Of a DNA stretch of 13,109 nucleotides, positions 1-6,683 are shown piece after piece (within the stretch, counting starts at the first letter, position 1; the number at the start of each line of letters is the position of its first letter). The stretch covers positions 1 to 13,109 of the forward strand of contig DSDH01000636.1 of assembly GCA_011055475.1 (NCBI GenBank), read 5' to 3'. This DNA comes from Phycisphaerales bacterium. GTDB lineage: Bacteria > Planctomycetota > Phycisphaerae > Sedimentisphaerales > Anaerohalosphaeraceae. The notes beneath the pieces were generated by a model. That model did no database searches and had not been told where the DNA came from. It worked only from the letters and a program-made list of their open reading frames with translations. The position numbers were made by a program, and so were the translations under genes.

Positions 1-71
1 AGTTCAGCGATCCGCTGTTCGAGCCTCGCACAATTCGGGCACCGTGCCGTTGTGTGTACACTGCCGACCAT
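1..71 (-). CDS. possible IS66-type transposase, N-terminal 23 codons only
   Basis: Reading the minus strand from the ATG at 71-69, the frame stays open to the left edge. It begins MVGSVHTTARCPNCARLEQ and continues RIAE. A CPxC pair followed by a leucine/arginine-rich RIAEL-like helix is typical of the N-terminus of IS66-family transposases (TnpC), which carry a short Cys motif and then a coiled coil. Only 23 codons are visible, so the assignment rests on this pattern alone. No convincing Shine-Dalgarno sequence precedes the ATG. IS66 terminal repeats usually start GTAAGC; the nearest thing is GGTTAAGCCGCC on the minus strand at about 94-105, which is not a clear match. It could also be another small zinc-binding protein. 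Confidence 0.4.
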   Translation of the reverse strand, partial: MVGSVHTTARCPNCARLEQRIAE

Positions 72-179
72 GAGACCAATATCGACAATATGGCGGCTTA
101 ACCGTGAGGATTATGGGACGCTAAACAGAAACGGCGGGGTTTTGGGAGAAGGACCGCCGGTGGGTCTGGGAGGGGGACG

Positions 180-246
180 GGAGAGCGTGAGAACGTATGA
201 ACGTGGGAAGGTGAGAAGGTGAGGACGTAAGAACGGGGGAAGGGCG
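180..246. repeat. degenerate purine-rich tandem repeat
   Basis: About 65 bases made of variants of a short unit: GTGAGAACG, TATGAACG, TGGGAAG, GTGAGAAG, GTGAGGACG, TAAGAACG. The units are 7-9 bases long and imperfect. There is no gene here. It belongs to a 620-base gap (72-693) that otherwise holds an inverted repeat pair (336-575) and a weak promoter candidate. The rest of that gap shows nothing recognisable. Confidence 0.6.
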
Positions 247-335
247 TGGATTCCTCGATCGGGCCCGGCACGGGCCATCCACTTTGCCCTTCGGGTTCAG
301 TGGCTGCCACCCCACGATCTTGTAAGCCCCCCAAC

Positions 336-575
336 GTCATCCCGACCGAAGGGCCGAAGGCCCGCAGTGGAGGGATCCGTTCGAATGGCTGTTCGACAAG
401 GCACCCCACGCCATGCCGCAGCAGTCTCTCCAATGGGGGGTGAACGTTGATCTGTCCGCCAGCCGCTCACGCCATGCGGCTAAGCCACCAGCGGTGTCGC
501 TTCGCGACGCTGACGAGCGGATTCCTCGGCTTCGCGGCGCGTCGCTGCGCTTTGCACCGCTTCGCTCGGAATGAC
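336..575. repeat. imperfect inverted pair of dispersed-repeat arms
   Basis: The left arm at 336-379 starts GTCATCCCGACCGAAG and ends GAGGGATCCG. The right arm at 518-575, read on the minus strand, starts GTCATTCCGAGCGAAG and ends GAGGAATCCG. The arms match at both ends, differ in the middle, and lie about 140 bases apart facing inward. The GTCATTCCGAGCGAAG...GAGGAATCC type of unit is a familiar dispersed intergenic repeat in several bacterial phyla (from general knowledge, no search run). The pair could be one non-autonomous MITE-like element or two independent copies. No target-site duplication was found by eye. Confidence 0.55.
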
Positions 576-619
576 GCGGCCTGGCCGGCGGCCGGCGGCA
601 TGACCGCAACCCTCGGTCC

Positions 620-648
620 TGGTCGCGGCCGGCGGAGCGCGGTAGAAT
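620..648 (+). promoter_or_regulatory. weak promoter candidate for the sulfatase gene
   Basis: A good -10-like TAGAAT lies at 643-648, about 45 bases before the sulfatase ATG. The -35 position at 17-base spacing is only TGGTCG (620-625), three of six matches to consensus. The call rests on the -10 and its placement. Confidence 0.3.
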
Positions 649-693
649 GGCTGCACGCCACGAATCGAACCCGTACAGCGAAAGGACCTGACG

Positions 694-2091
694 ATGCATC
701 GACGCGCATTTCTGCAAGCGCTGGGCGCGGCGGCGGGGATGGGGCTGCTGCCCCGGCTGGGCCCCGGGCGGGCCGCCGGCGTCGCGGCCAACCCGCCACG
801 GCCCAACTTCATCATCCTCATCGCCGACGACCTGGCGTGGAACGACGTCGGCTGCTTTGGCCACCCGACGATCCGCACGCCCCACCTGGACCGGATGGCC
901 GCCGAGGGGATGCGGTTCACCAGCGCGTTCCTGACGACGGCATCCTGCTCGCCGACGCGGTGCAGCGTGATCACGGGCCGCTATCCGCACGCGACCGGCG
1001 CCGCCGAGCTGCATCAGCCGCTGCCCGCCGACCAGGTGGCGTTCCCGGGCCTTCTCCGCGAGAGCGGCTACTACACGGCCGCCGCGGGCAAATGGCACAT
1101 GGGCGACGACGCCCGGCGGCACTTTGACCGTATCTATGGCGGCGGACCCAGCGGCGGCGAACAATGGCTTCGGGCCCTGCGCGAGCGGCCCAACGACCGG
1201 CCCTTCCTGCTGTGGCTGGCCGCGTCCGACCCGCACCGGCCCTACCGGCCGGACACGATCGACCCGCCACACAGGCCCGAAGACATGGTCGTGCCGCCCT
1301 TCCTGCCGGATGCGCCGGAGGTGCGTCGTGACCTGGCGCTGTACTGCGACGAGGTCTCGCGGCTGGATGCGTTCGTGGGGCGGGTGCTGGATGAGGTGGA
1401 CCGACAGGGCATCGACCAGGACACGTGCATCCTGTTCTTCTCCGACAATGGCCGGCCCTTCCCGCGATGCAAGACGCGGCTGTATGATTCGGGCGTCAAG
1501 ACCCCCCTGCTGGTCCGCTGGCCGGGGCGCGTGGAGCCGGGCACGGTGTGCGATGGCCTGGTGAGCGTGGTCGATTTGGCGCCGACGATCCTGTACCTGG
1601 CGGGGCTGCCGGCCAGCGAGACTTTTCACGGGGTGTCGTTCGCCCCCCTGCTGCGCGATCCGGCGGCGACGACCCGTGAGTACGTCTTCGCCGAGCACAA
1701 CTGGCACGACTACCAGGCCCACGAGCGATCCGCGCGGTCGAAGGACTTGCTGTACATTCGCAACGCCTTCCCGCATTTGCCCGGCACGCCGCCGGCGGAT
1801 GCCGTCCGCTCGGAGACGTTTCAGACGATGCGACGGCTGCGGGGTGAGGGTCGGCTGGGCGCCCACCAGCACGATTGCTTCATCCTGCCCCGCCCGGCCG
1901 AGGAGCTTTACGACGTGAACAAAGACCCGTACAGCCTGCACAATGTGGCCGAGGACCCGGCCTACGCCGACGCCCTGGGCCACATGCGGGCGGTGCTGGA
2001 GGACTGGATCCGGCGGACGGACGACCGGATACCGGCCACGCCGACGCCCGACCGGTTTGACCGGGCCACGGGACAACCGCTTCAACGATGA
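694..2091 (+). CDS. Tat-exported sulfatase, formylglycine-dependent (S1 family)
   Basis: This 465-residue protein should hydrolyse sulfate esters (or N-sulfate) on a polysaccharide outside the cytoplasm. Residues 1-29 form a twin-arginine signal (HRRAFLQ followed by an Ala/Gly-rich hydrophobic stretch). The sulfatase fold follows: metal ligands Asp45-Asp46 in IADD; the maturation motif CSPTRCSVITGR with Cys85 as the residue converted to formylglycine; Lys133 in GKWHMG; His181 in DPH; Asp251-Asn252 in FFSDNG; and Lys269 in SGVKTP. All catalytic positions expected for S1 sulfatases are present. Overall it resembles the heparan N-sulfatase-like branch, but the substrate cannot be read from sequence. 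The start is supported by AAAGGA nine bases upstream and by the Tat signal directly after it. Tat export suits an enzyme matured in the cytoplasm; no maturase gene is in view. It is slightly short for the family. The 3' flank contains a coding-like tail in another frame. Confidence 0.93.
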   Translation: MHRRAFLQALGAAAGMGLLPRLGPGRAAGVAANPPRPNFIILIADDLAWNDVGCFGHPTIRTPHLDRMAAEGMRFTSAFLTTASCSPTRCSVITGRYPHATGAAELHQPLPADQVAFPGLLRESGYYTAAAGKWHMGDDARRHFDRIYGGGPSGGEQWLRALRERPNDRPFLLWLAASDPHRPYRPDTIDPPHRPEDMVVPPFLPDAPEVRRDLALYCDEVSRLDAFVGRVLDEVDRQGIDQDTCILFFSDNGRPFPRCKTRLYDSGVKTPLLVRWPGRVEPGTVCDGLVSVVDLAPTILYLAGLPASETFHGVSFAPLLRDPAATTREYVFAEHNWHDYQAHERSARSKDLLYIRNAFPHLPGTPPADAVRSETFQTMRRLRGEGRLGAHQHDCFILPRPAEELYDVNKDPYSLHNVAEDPAYADALGHMRAVLEDWIRRTDDRIPATPTPDRFDRATGQPLQR

Positions 2092-2203
2092 CCGGCCCGA
2101 CGCCAAGGAGTTCCGGGACGCGGGAACGCATCAACTGACGGCCAGCTTTAACCTGGCCTGGCCCAAGAAAGACGGCCGCTTCTCCCAGCAGTGCCCCTAC
2201 TGA
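2072..2203 (+). other. coding-like orphan tail in the +1 frame after the sulfatase stop
   Basis: In the frame one base ahead of the sulfatase, codons from 2072 to the TGA at 2201-2203 read DNRFNDDRPDAKEF and then AGTHQLTASFNLAWPKKDG, ending SQQCPY. Of the 37 codons between 2090 and 2200, 32 end in G or C, the same bias as the real genes here and unlike neutral intergenic DNA. It has no start codon or ribosome site of its own. It could be a sulfatase C-terminus lost by a one-base change near 2070-2090, or the remnant 3' end of another gene. I do not recognise the peptide. The sulfatase end (DRFDRATGQPLQR) looks natural, which favours the remnant idea. Confidence 0.4.
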
Positions 2204-2373
2204 TCGGCAGGATGCGCACCGATCAAGGGTGCATGCGTACGATCCGACACACCGGCCCGGCGTTTCAATCCGGCTCGGTTTGACGATTGCGAGGCGGCGG
2301 TGCGCCCCCATCTTCCCCATGTCGTCGCGGGCTTGCGACCTGCGCCATAGCGCAACCCACCTGCGCGTTTCGC

Positions 2374-2402
2374 TGGACTTGGAGGCAGGAGCGCAGGACA
2401 AT
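2374..2402 (+). promoter_or_regulatory. promoter candidate for the GH36-like gene
   Basis: TGGACT at 2374-2379 and GACAAT at 2397-2402 are separated by 17 bases, each matching four of six consensus positions. They lie about 48 bases before the ATG at 2450. The rest of the 2204-2449 gap shows no gene. Its stretch at about 2260-2395 looks like intergenic repeat sequence rather than a regulatory region. Confidence 0.35.
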
Positions 2403-2449
2403 GGATCGGCTGGATTGCCGCATGACAACCGCAACAGAAAGGGGAGCAG

Positions 2450-4981
2450 ATGAGCACACGACTCGCCTTCCATCGCATTCTCATGATGGGCCTGCTGGCC
2501 GCCGCGACCGCGCAGGCCGTCAGCCCGCAGCCCGATGAGTTCCGCTTTCGCGACGCGTGGATGGGGCTCCTGCTGGGCCGGGGCCAGGACGCCGCGCCCC
2601 CGCACCTGCGGCTGCTATACGAGGATGTGAGCGATGGGGTCTCGCGGGGCAAATCGTGGCGGGGCACGCCGTTTCAGATCGGCCAAAAGACCTACGCGCA
2701 CGGTCTGGCGTTCAACGCCATCAAGCATGTCGAGGTCGTCCTGGATCGGCCCGGCGAGCGGTTCACCGCGGACGTGGGATTGGAGAACAACGACGACACG
2801 CAGCGCGGCGCGGCCACCGGCCACGGCTCGGTCACGTTCCACGTGCTCATCGAGGGTCAGGAGGTGTTTGCCTCCGACGTGCTGCGGCTGAAGGATGGCC
2901 ACCGCTCCATCGACGTGCCGCTCGACGGCGCCCGCCGATTCGAGATTCGCGTCCAGGATGGCGGCGATGGCCGCGGCTGGGACCAGGCGCTCTGGGCCGA
3001 AGCCATCGTGCACCTGCAAGACAAGACCCGCATCCGGCTGCAAGACCTGCCCATCGAGCACCCCGGCCGGCCCGTTTCGCCGACGAGCCCGCCCTTCTCG
3101 TTCGTCTATGGCGGCACGCCATCGAGCGATCTGCTCAAGGACTGGTCCATCACGCAGACCACGCGAAAGCTCGATGCCGACCGCACCGAGCATACGCTGA
3201 CCTATGCCGATGCCGCGACCGGCCTGCACGTCCGCTGCGTCCTGGTCGCCTACGAGGACTTCCCCACCGCCGAATGGACGCTGTATTTCAAGAACACGGG
3301 CTCGGCCGACACGCCGATCCTCGAGAAGATCCAGGCCCTCGACGTCGCCCTCAGCCGCGGTGAGGGCGAGTTCGTGCTGCACCACAACATCGGCTCCCCC
3401 GCGAACGGCAACGACTATGGCCCGCTCGAAACGCGGCTGGGCCCCGGCGCAGCCAAGCGGCTCGGCGGCACGGGCGGCCGGCCAACGAACGCGGACTGGT
3501 CCTACTTCAACCTCGAATGGGGCGGCCGAGGCCTGATCGTCGCGGTCGGCTGGCCGGGCCAGTGGGCGGCGCAGCTCCAGCGCGACGGCGCCCGCGGCCT
3601 GCACCTGCAAGCGGGCCAGGAACTGACGCACTTCGTCCTGCATCCGGGCGAGGAGGTCCGCAGCCCGCTGATCGTCCTGCAATTCTGGAAAGGCGACTGG
3701 ATTCGCGCCCAGAACATCTGGCGGCGTTGGATGATGGCCCACTCCATGCCCACGCCCGGCGGGCGGCTTCCCCAGCCGCTGCTGCTGGCCTCCAGCTCCC
3801 GCCAGTACAACGAGATGATCGACGCCGATGAGGCCAAGCAGATCATGTTCATCGACCGCTACCTGACCGAGAACATCCCGCTGGACTACTGGTGGATGGA
3901 CGCCGGCTGGTACGTCCATCATGGCGGCGGCTGGCCCCGCGTGGGCACCTGGGAGGTGGACAAGGCCCGCTTCCCGAACGGCCTGCGGGCGGTGTCGGAC
4001 CATGCCCACGGCAAGGGCCTGAAGGTCCTGGTCTGGTTCGAGCCGGAGCGGGTCACCGCCGGCACGTGGCTCGCGGAGAACCACCCGGAATGGATTCTGG
4101 GCGGGGCCAAGGGCGGCCTGCTTAACCTGGGCAACGACGACGCCCGCACGTGGCTCACCGAGCACATCGACGGCCTGATCACCGAACAGGGGATCGACCT
4201 GTACCGCCAGGACTTCAACATCGACCCCCTGGGCTACTGGCGCGGGGCGGATGCCCCGGACCGCCAGGGCATGACGGAGATTCGCCACGTCACGGGCTAC
4301 CTGGCGTACTGGGATGAGCTGCGGCGGCGGCATCCGGGTATGCTGATCGACTCGTGCGCCAGCGGCGGGCGACGCAACGACGTCGAGACGATGCGCCGGG
4401 CCGTGCCGCTGTGGCGAAGCGACTACGCCTACGAGGCCATCGGCCATCAGTGCATGATGTACGGCCTGTCGCTGTGGCTGCCCTATCACGGTACCGGGAC
4501 GGTGTTCACCCGCAACGCATCGTACTACGGCAGCGGGCCCACGCCCGTCGAGCCGTATGCGTTTTGGAGCAACGCCTGCCAGGGCACGGGCATGGGCATT
4601 GACGTGCGGCTCAAGGAGCTGGACTACGCGGCGATCCGGCGGCTGCTCGATCAGTGGCGGCGGATCGCGCCGAACTACTACGGCGATTTCTACCCGCTGA
4701 CGCCGTGGACGCGGGACCCGGCGGCGTGGATGGCCTGGCAGTTTGACCGGCCCGAGGCGGGCGCCGGGGTCATCCAGGCGTTCCGGCGGCACGAGAGCTT
4801 CTACGAGGCCGTCCGCCTGCGGCTGCGGGGCCTGGATGCCGACGCCGAGTACACCGTGACCGACATCGAGACCGGCCATGACCAGCGCCACCCGGGCCAA
4901 AGGCTCCTGACCGACGGCCTGCGGATCACGCTCGACGAAAAACCCGCCGCCGCCGTCCTGACCTACCGCAAGGCCAAATGA
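2450..4981 (+). CDS. secreted NPCBM + GH36-like alpha-galactosidase (clan GH-D)
   Basis: This 843-residue protein probably releases alpha-linked galactose from oligo- or polysaccharides outside the cytoplasm. Residues 1-23 are a Sec signal peptide (MSTRLAFHRILMMGLLAAAT, cleavage near AQA). Residues about 52-188 form an NPCBM carbohydrate-binding module (YAHGLAFNA, DVGLENND, FEIRVQDGGDG, ALWAEA). A beta-sandwich of the GH36 N-terminal type follows (about 215-430), then the catalytic barrel: DYWWMDAGWY (479-488), VWFEPERV (528-535), LNLGNDDAR (558-566), YRQDFN with Asp588 as likely nucleophile, CASGGRRND (636-644), and WRSD with Asp658 as likely acid/base. A C-terminal beta domain ends the protein. 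Canonical GH36 enzymes have KWD at the nucleophile; here it is RQD, so specificity may differ. The start is backed by GGGGAG at 2441-2446. It follows the sulfatase with a 358-base gap, so it is probably transcribed separately. Confidence 0.9.
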   Translation: MSTRLAFHRILMMGLLAAATAQAVSPQPDEFRFRDAWMGLLLGRGQDAAPPHLRLLYEDVSDGVSRGKSWRGTPFQIGQKTYAHGLAFNAIKHVEVVLDRPGERFTADVGLENNDDTQRGAATGHGSVTFHVLIEGQEVFASDVLRLKDGHRSIDVPLDGARRFEIRVQDGGDGRGWDQALWAEAIVHLQDKTRIRLQDLPIEHPGRPVSPTSPPFSFVYGGTPSSDLLKDWSITQTTRKLDADRTEHTLTYADAATGLHVRCVLVAYEDFPTAEWTLYFKNTGSADTPILEKIQALDVALSRGEGEFVLHHNIGSPANGNDYGPLETRLGPGAAKRLGGTGGRPTNADWSYFNLEWGGRGLIVAVGWPGQWAAQLQRDGARGLHLQAGQELTHFVLHPGEEVRSPLIVLQFWKGDWIRAQNIWRRWMMAHSMPTPGGRLPQPLLLASSSRQYNEMIDADEAKQIMFIDRYLTENIPLDYWWMDAGWYVHHGGGWPRVGTWEVDKARFPNGLRAVSDHAHGKGLKVLVWFEPERVTAGTWLAENHPEWILGGAKGGLLNLGNDDARTWLTEHIDGLITEQGIDLYRQDFNIDPLGYWRGADAPDRQGMTEIRHVTGYLAYWDELRRRHPGMLIDSCASGGRRNDVETMRRAVPLWRSDYAYEAIGHQCMMYGLSLWLPYHGTGTVFTRNASYYGSGPTPVEPYAFWSNACQGTGMGIDVRLKELDYAAIRRLLDQWRRIAPNYYGDFYPLTPWTRDPAAWMAWQFDRPEAGAGVIQAFRRHESFYEAVRLRLRGLDADAEYTVTDIETGHDQRHPGQRLLTDGLRITLDEKPAAAVLTYRKAK

Positions 4982-5048
4982 CGATAAACCCGGATTCCGG
5001 GCGCAACAGCCCCGCCGGGTCAAAAAGACGCCCTGCGCCCAAAAGGTG

Positions 5049-5078
5049 TTGCGAGCCGCGCAGTGAGCCCACTACAAT
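5049..5078 (+). promoter_or_regulatory. promoter candidate for the zinc-ribbon/PH gene
   Basis: TTGCGA at 5049-5054 and TACAAT at 5073-5078 are 18 bases apart, with four and five of six consensus matches. The transcript would start near 5085, leaving a leader of about 90 bases before the ATG at 5177. Confidence 0.45.
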
Positions 5079-5176
5079 GGGGGTTGACCACCTGAAGGTC
5101 TCGCCCCAGGGAGCGGGCGGTAAGGGCCGTCTGCAAGGTCGGGGGCCTGAATGATCGAGGCGACGGGAGGACTCCG

Positions 5177-5734
5177 ATGAGTGAAACGTGCGAGAACTGC
5201 GGCAAGCAAATCGGTGACCTGGAGACACCCCACGTATTTCAAGGGCACATCGTCTGCGCCGAGTGCGACAAGAAACTCCGCACTGGCGGCTCACCACCTG
5301 AAATGCCCGACGCAAGCAAGGAGTATTCTGAACGCAAGGCCCCTGGCGAGGAACGTGTACTGTATGACGGGCGACCGTCCATGTGGCGCAATCGACCCGT
5401 CGGCTTTGTGTTGAGTTTGTTTCTCATTCTGGTCGGAGGAGTAGGTCTCGTGATCCTTGCTATCTGGTACCTGAGGGTACTTGGCACGAGATTGACTGTC
5501 ACCAGCGAGAGAACGACCCTTCGCCACGGTATTCTGTCAAAACATATAAGTGAGGTGCTACATCGAGATGTTCGATACGTGGAATTGACGCAAGGGGCTT
5601 TACAGCGGCTCTTGGGAGTGGGGACTATCGAGATTGCCTCGGCCGGACACGCTGGAGTTGAGCTCGCCGTAAGCGGCATCCCTCATCCCGACAAAGTCAA
5701 GCAGATCATCGACGAACAGCGACGCTGCACATGA
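5177..5734 (+). CDS. zinc-ribbon plus bacterial PH-domain (YdbS/DUF304-like) membrane protein
   Basis: The 185-residue product starts with a treble-clef-like metal site, Cys5-x2-Cys8 and Cys27-x2-Cys30 (CENC and CAEC). A polar linker (about 32-58) follows, then a strongly hydrophobic stretch at 75-100 that could be one long helix or a tight hairpin, and a bPH2 domain at about 103-180. In the PH part, RLTVTSERTTLRHGIL, VLHRDVRYVELTQG and GTIEIASAG match the usual pattern of bPH2 proteins, where the domain follows the membrane segment on the cytoplasmic face. Function is unknown; members are thought to act in membrane-associated assemblies. The start is supported by GGGAGG just upstream. Codon use is mixed and GC lower than in the flanking glycosidase genes; a counted 60-base stretch here (5521-5580) is 43% GC, against 83% at 3421-3480. 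Confidence 0.8.
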   Translation: MSETCENCGKQIGDLETPHVFQGHIVCAECDKKLRTGGSPPEMPDASKEYSERKAPGEERVLYDGRPSMWRNRPVGFVLSLFLILVGGVGLVILAIWYLRVLGTRLTVTSERTTLRHGILSKHISEVLHRDVRYVELTQGALQRLLGVGTIEIASAGHAGVELAVSGIPHPDKVKQIIDEQRRCT

Positions 5735-5769
5735 TGCAGGAAGCAGGACGAGAGGCTGGGCGCAACGAA

Positions 5770-5816
5770 AACGCCGGCGTTAGTGGCCGGCGTTGGGCCG
5801 GGGATCAAATCCCCGG
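5770..5816. promoter_or_regulatory. two tandem perfect hairpins between the PH and NYN genes
   Basis: AACGCCGGC (5770-5778) pairs perfectly with GCCGGCGTT (5786-5794) over a 7-base loop. Immediately after, CCGGGGAT (5798-5805) pairs with ATCCCCGG (5809-5816) over the loop CAA. The first stem is preceded by GAAA and neither is followed by a T run on the plus strand. They may end transcription of the PH gene in a factor-assisted way, or form a leader structure for the NYN gene that starts 66 bases later. A mobile REP-like repeat is also possible. Confidence 0.6.
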
Positions 5817-5882
5817 GGGTGTTACTCATTATTATCTTCGTCAATAGTATAACGCAAGTTCGACGAAAGTCAAGTATACGGC

Positions 5883-6537
5883 ATGAGCAAAGTCTCTTCT
5901 ACAGCGCACAAAGACGCCGCAACTCCCCTTAGAATAGCGGTTTACGTTGACGGCTTCAACCTGTATTTTGGCCTCAAGGATGCCGGGTTGAAGCGGTACT
6001 ACTGGCTCGACATCTGGCGGCTCGCCGAGAATCTCGCCCGAGGAGGCTCGGTTTGCTTGGTGAAGTACTTCACAGCTCGGATCAAGGCCAATCCCGCGAA
6101 GGAGCGACGGCAACGGGTACTCCTGCACGGCTCAGGTCACCATCGACCGGCCTTGGAGATCATCCTCGGGCACTATCTCCTCAAGCCTTGGCAGTGTCGG
6201 AGTTGTGGCCATGTTTGGCAAGTGCCGGAGGAGAAAAAGGACGGACGTCAACATCGCGACAAGTCTGCTTGGCGATGCTTACGAGAACCGGTTCGACCGG
6301 GCGATTCTGGTCTCAGCAGACAGCGATTTGGTGCCGCCCATTGACAAGATCCGCGCTCTGTGGCCGGGCAAGAGAATTGTGGCGGCTTTTCCGCCAAGGC
6401 GAACATCCAAACACCTCCAGCAAATGGCACACGGCTTTTTCTACATTAGTGAAAGGACAATCCGCGTGTCCCAACTCCCGAATCCCGTGCAAACACCGGA
6501 CGGGCGACAGTTCTGGAGACCGACGGAGTGGAAATAG
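5883..6537 (+). pseudogene. NYN-domain (PIN-like RNase fold) protein, one-base frameshift
   Basis: Two overlapping frames join into one NYN protein of about 217 residues. The first frame gives IAVYVDGFNLYFGLKDAG, then VKYFTARIKANPAKERRQ, a GHYLL segment and a CRSCG half zinc site, up to EEKK at 6231-6239. Skipping G6240 continues in the next frame with TDVNIATSLLGDAYENRFDR, AILVSADSDLVPP and AFPPRR, ending near FWRPTEWK. The TDVN and SADSD acidic residues are the metal-binding catalytic set of NYN nucleases, so the break removes the active site from the first product, which ends at 6344. The site is a run of A5 then GG (6234-6240): a homopolymer indel, a sequencing error, or less likely programmed frameshifting. 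No Shine-Dalgarno sequence precedes ATG 5883, and the 5821-5882 leader is AT-rich. Known NYN proteins of this kind are putative RNases. GC and codon use are lower than in the glycosidase genes. Confidence 0.82.
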
Positions 6538-6683
6538 AAAAACGGACAGGAACAGTGGCCACCGCCTGTCCCGGCCCATCGCGGCTAGTGTGACGAGGGG
6601 CACGGCGTGTGGACACAAGTGACGAACAGATCGCATGGGTTCGGGAACAGGGGTGAACCCCTTCGACGAGTCTGGAGGCCCTT

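Noticed and set aside
620..700. tRNA-like fragments (GCGCGGTAGAATGG; GAATCGAACCCG resembling a reversed T-arm)
   Set aside because: No cloverleaf, acceptor stem or anticodon arm can be built on either strand.
337..2106. 589-codon open frame on the minus strand opposite the sulfatase
   Set aside because: High third-position GC leaves antisense frames open. It runs through the repeat arms, is Arg/Pro/Val-rich, and has no domain, while the sense strand has a complete sulfatase.
4989..5019. Hairpin CCCGG-ATT-CCGGG and the longer ACCCGG/CCGGGT pair after the GH36-like stop
   Set aside because: Short stems in GC-rich DNA and no T run, so not supported as an intrinsic terminator.
2615..5023. 802-codon open frame opposite the GH36-like gene
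   Set aside because: Mirror of the GC-rich sense codons; low-complexity composition and no recognisable motif.
5845..5853. TAGTAT/TATAAC as -10 of the NYN gene
   Set aside because: No acceptable -35 at 16-18 bases; the region is simply AT-rich.
6107..6160. Possible second frameshift in the NYN gene
   Set aside because: The segment QRVLLHGSGHHRPALEII aligns in length with the family without a gap, so one frameshift is enough.
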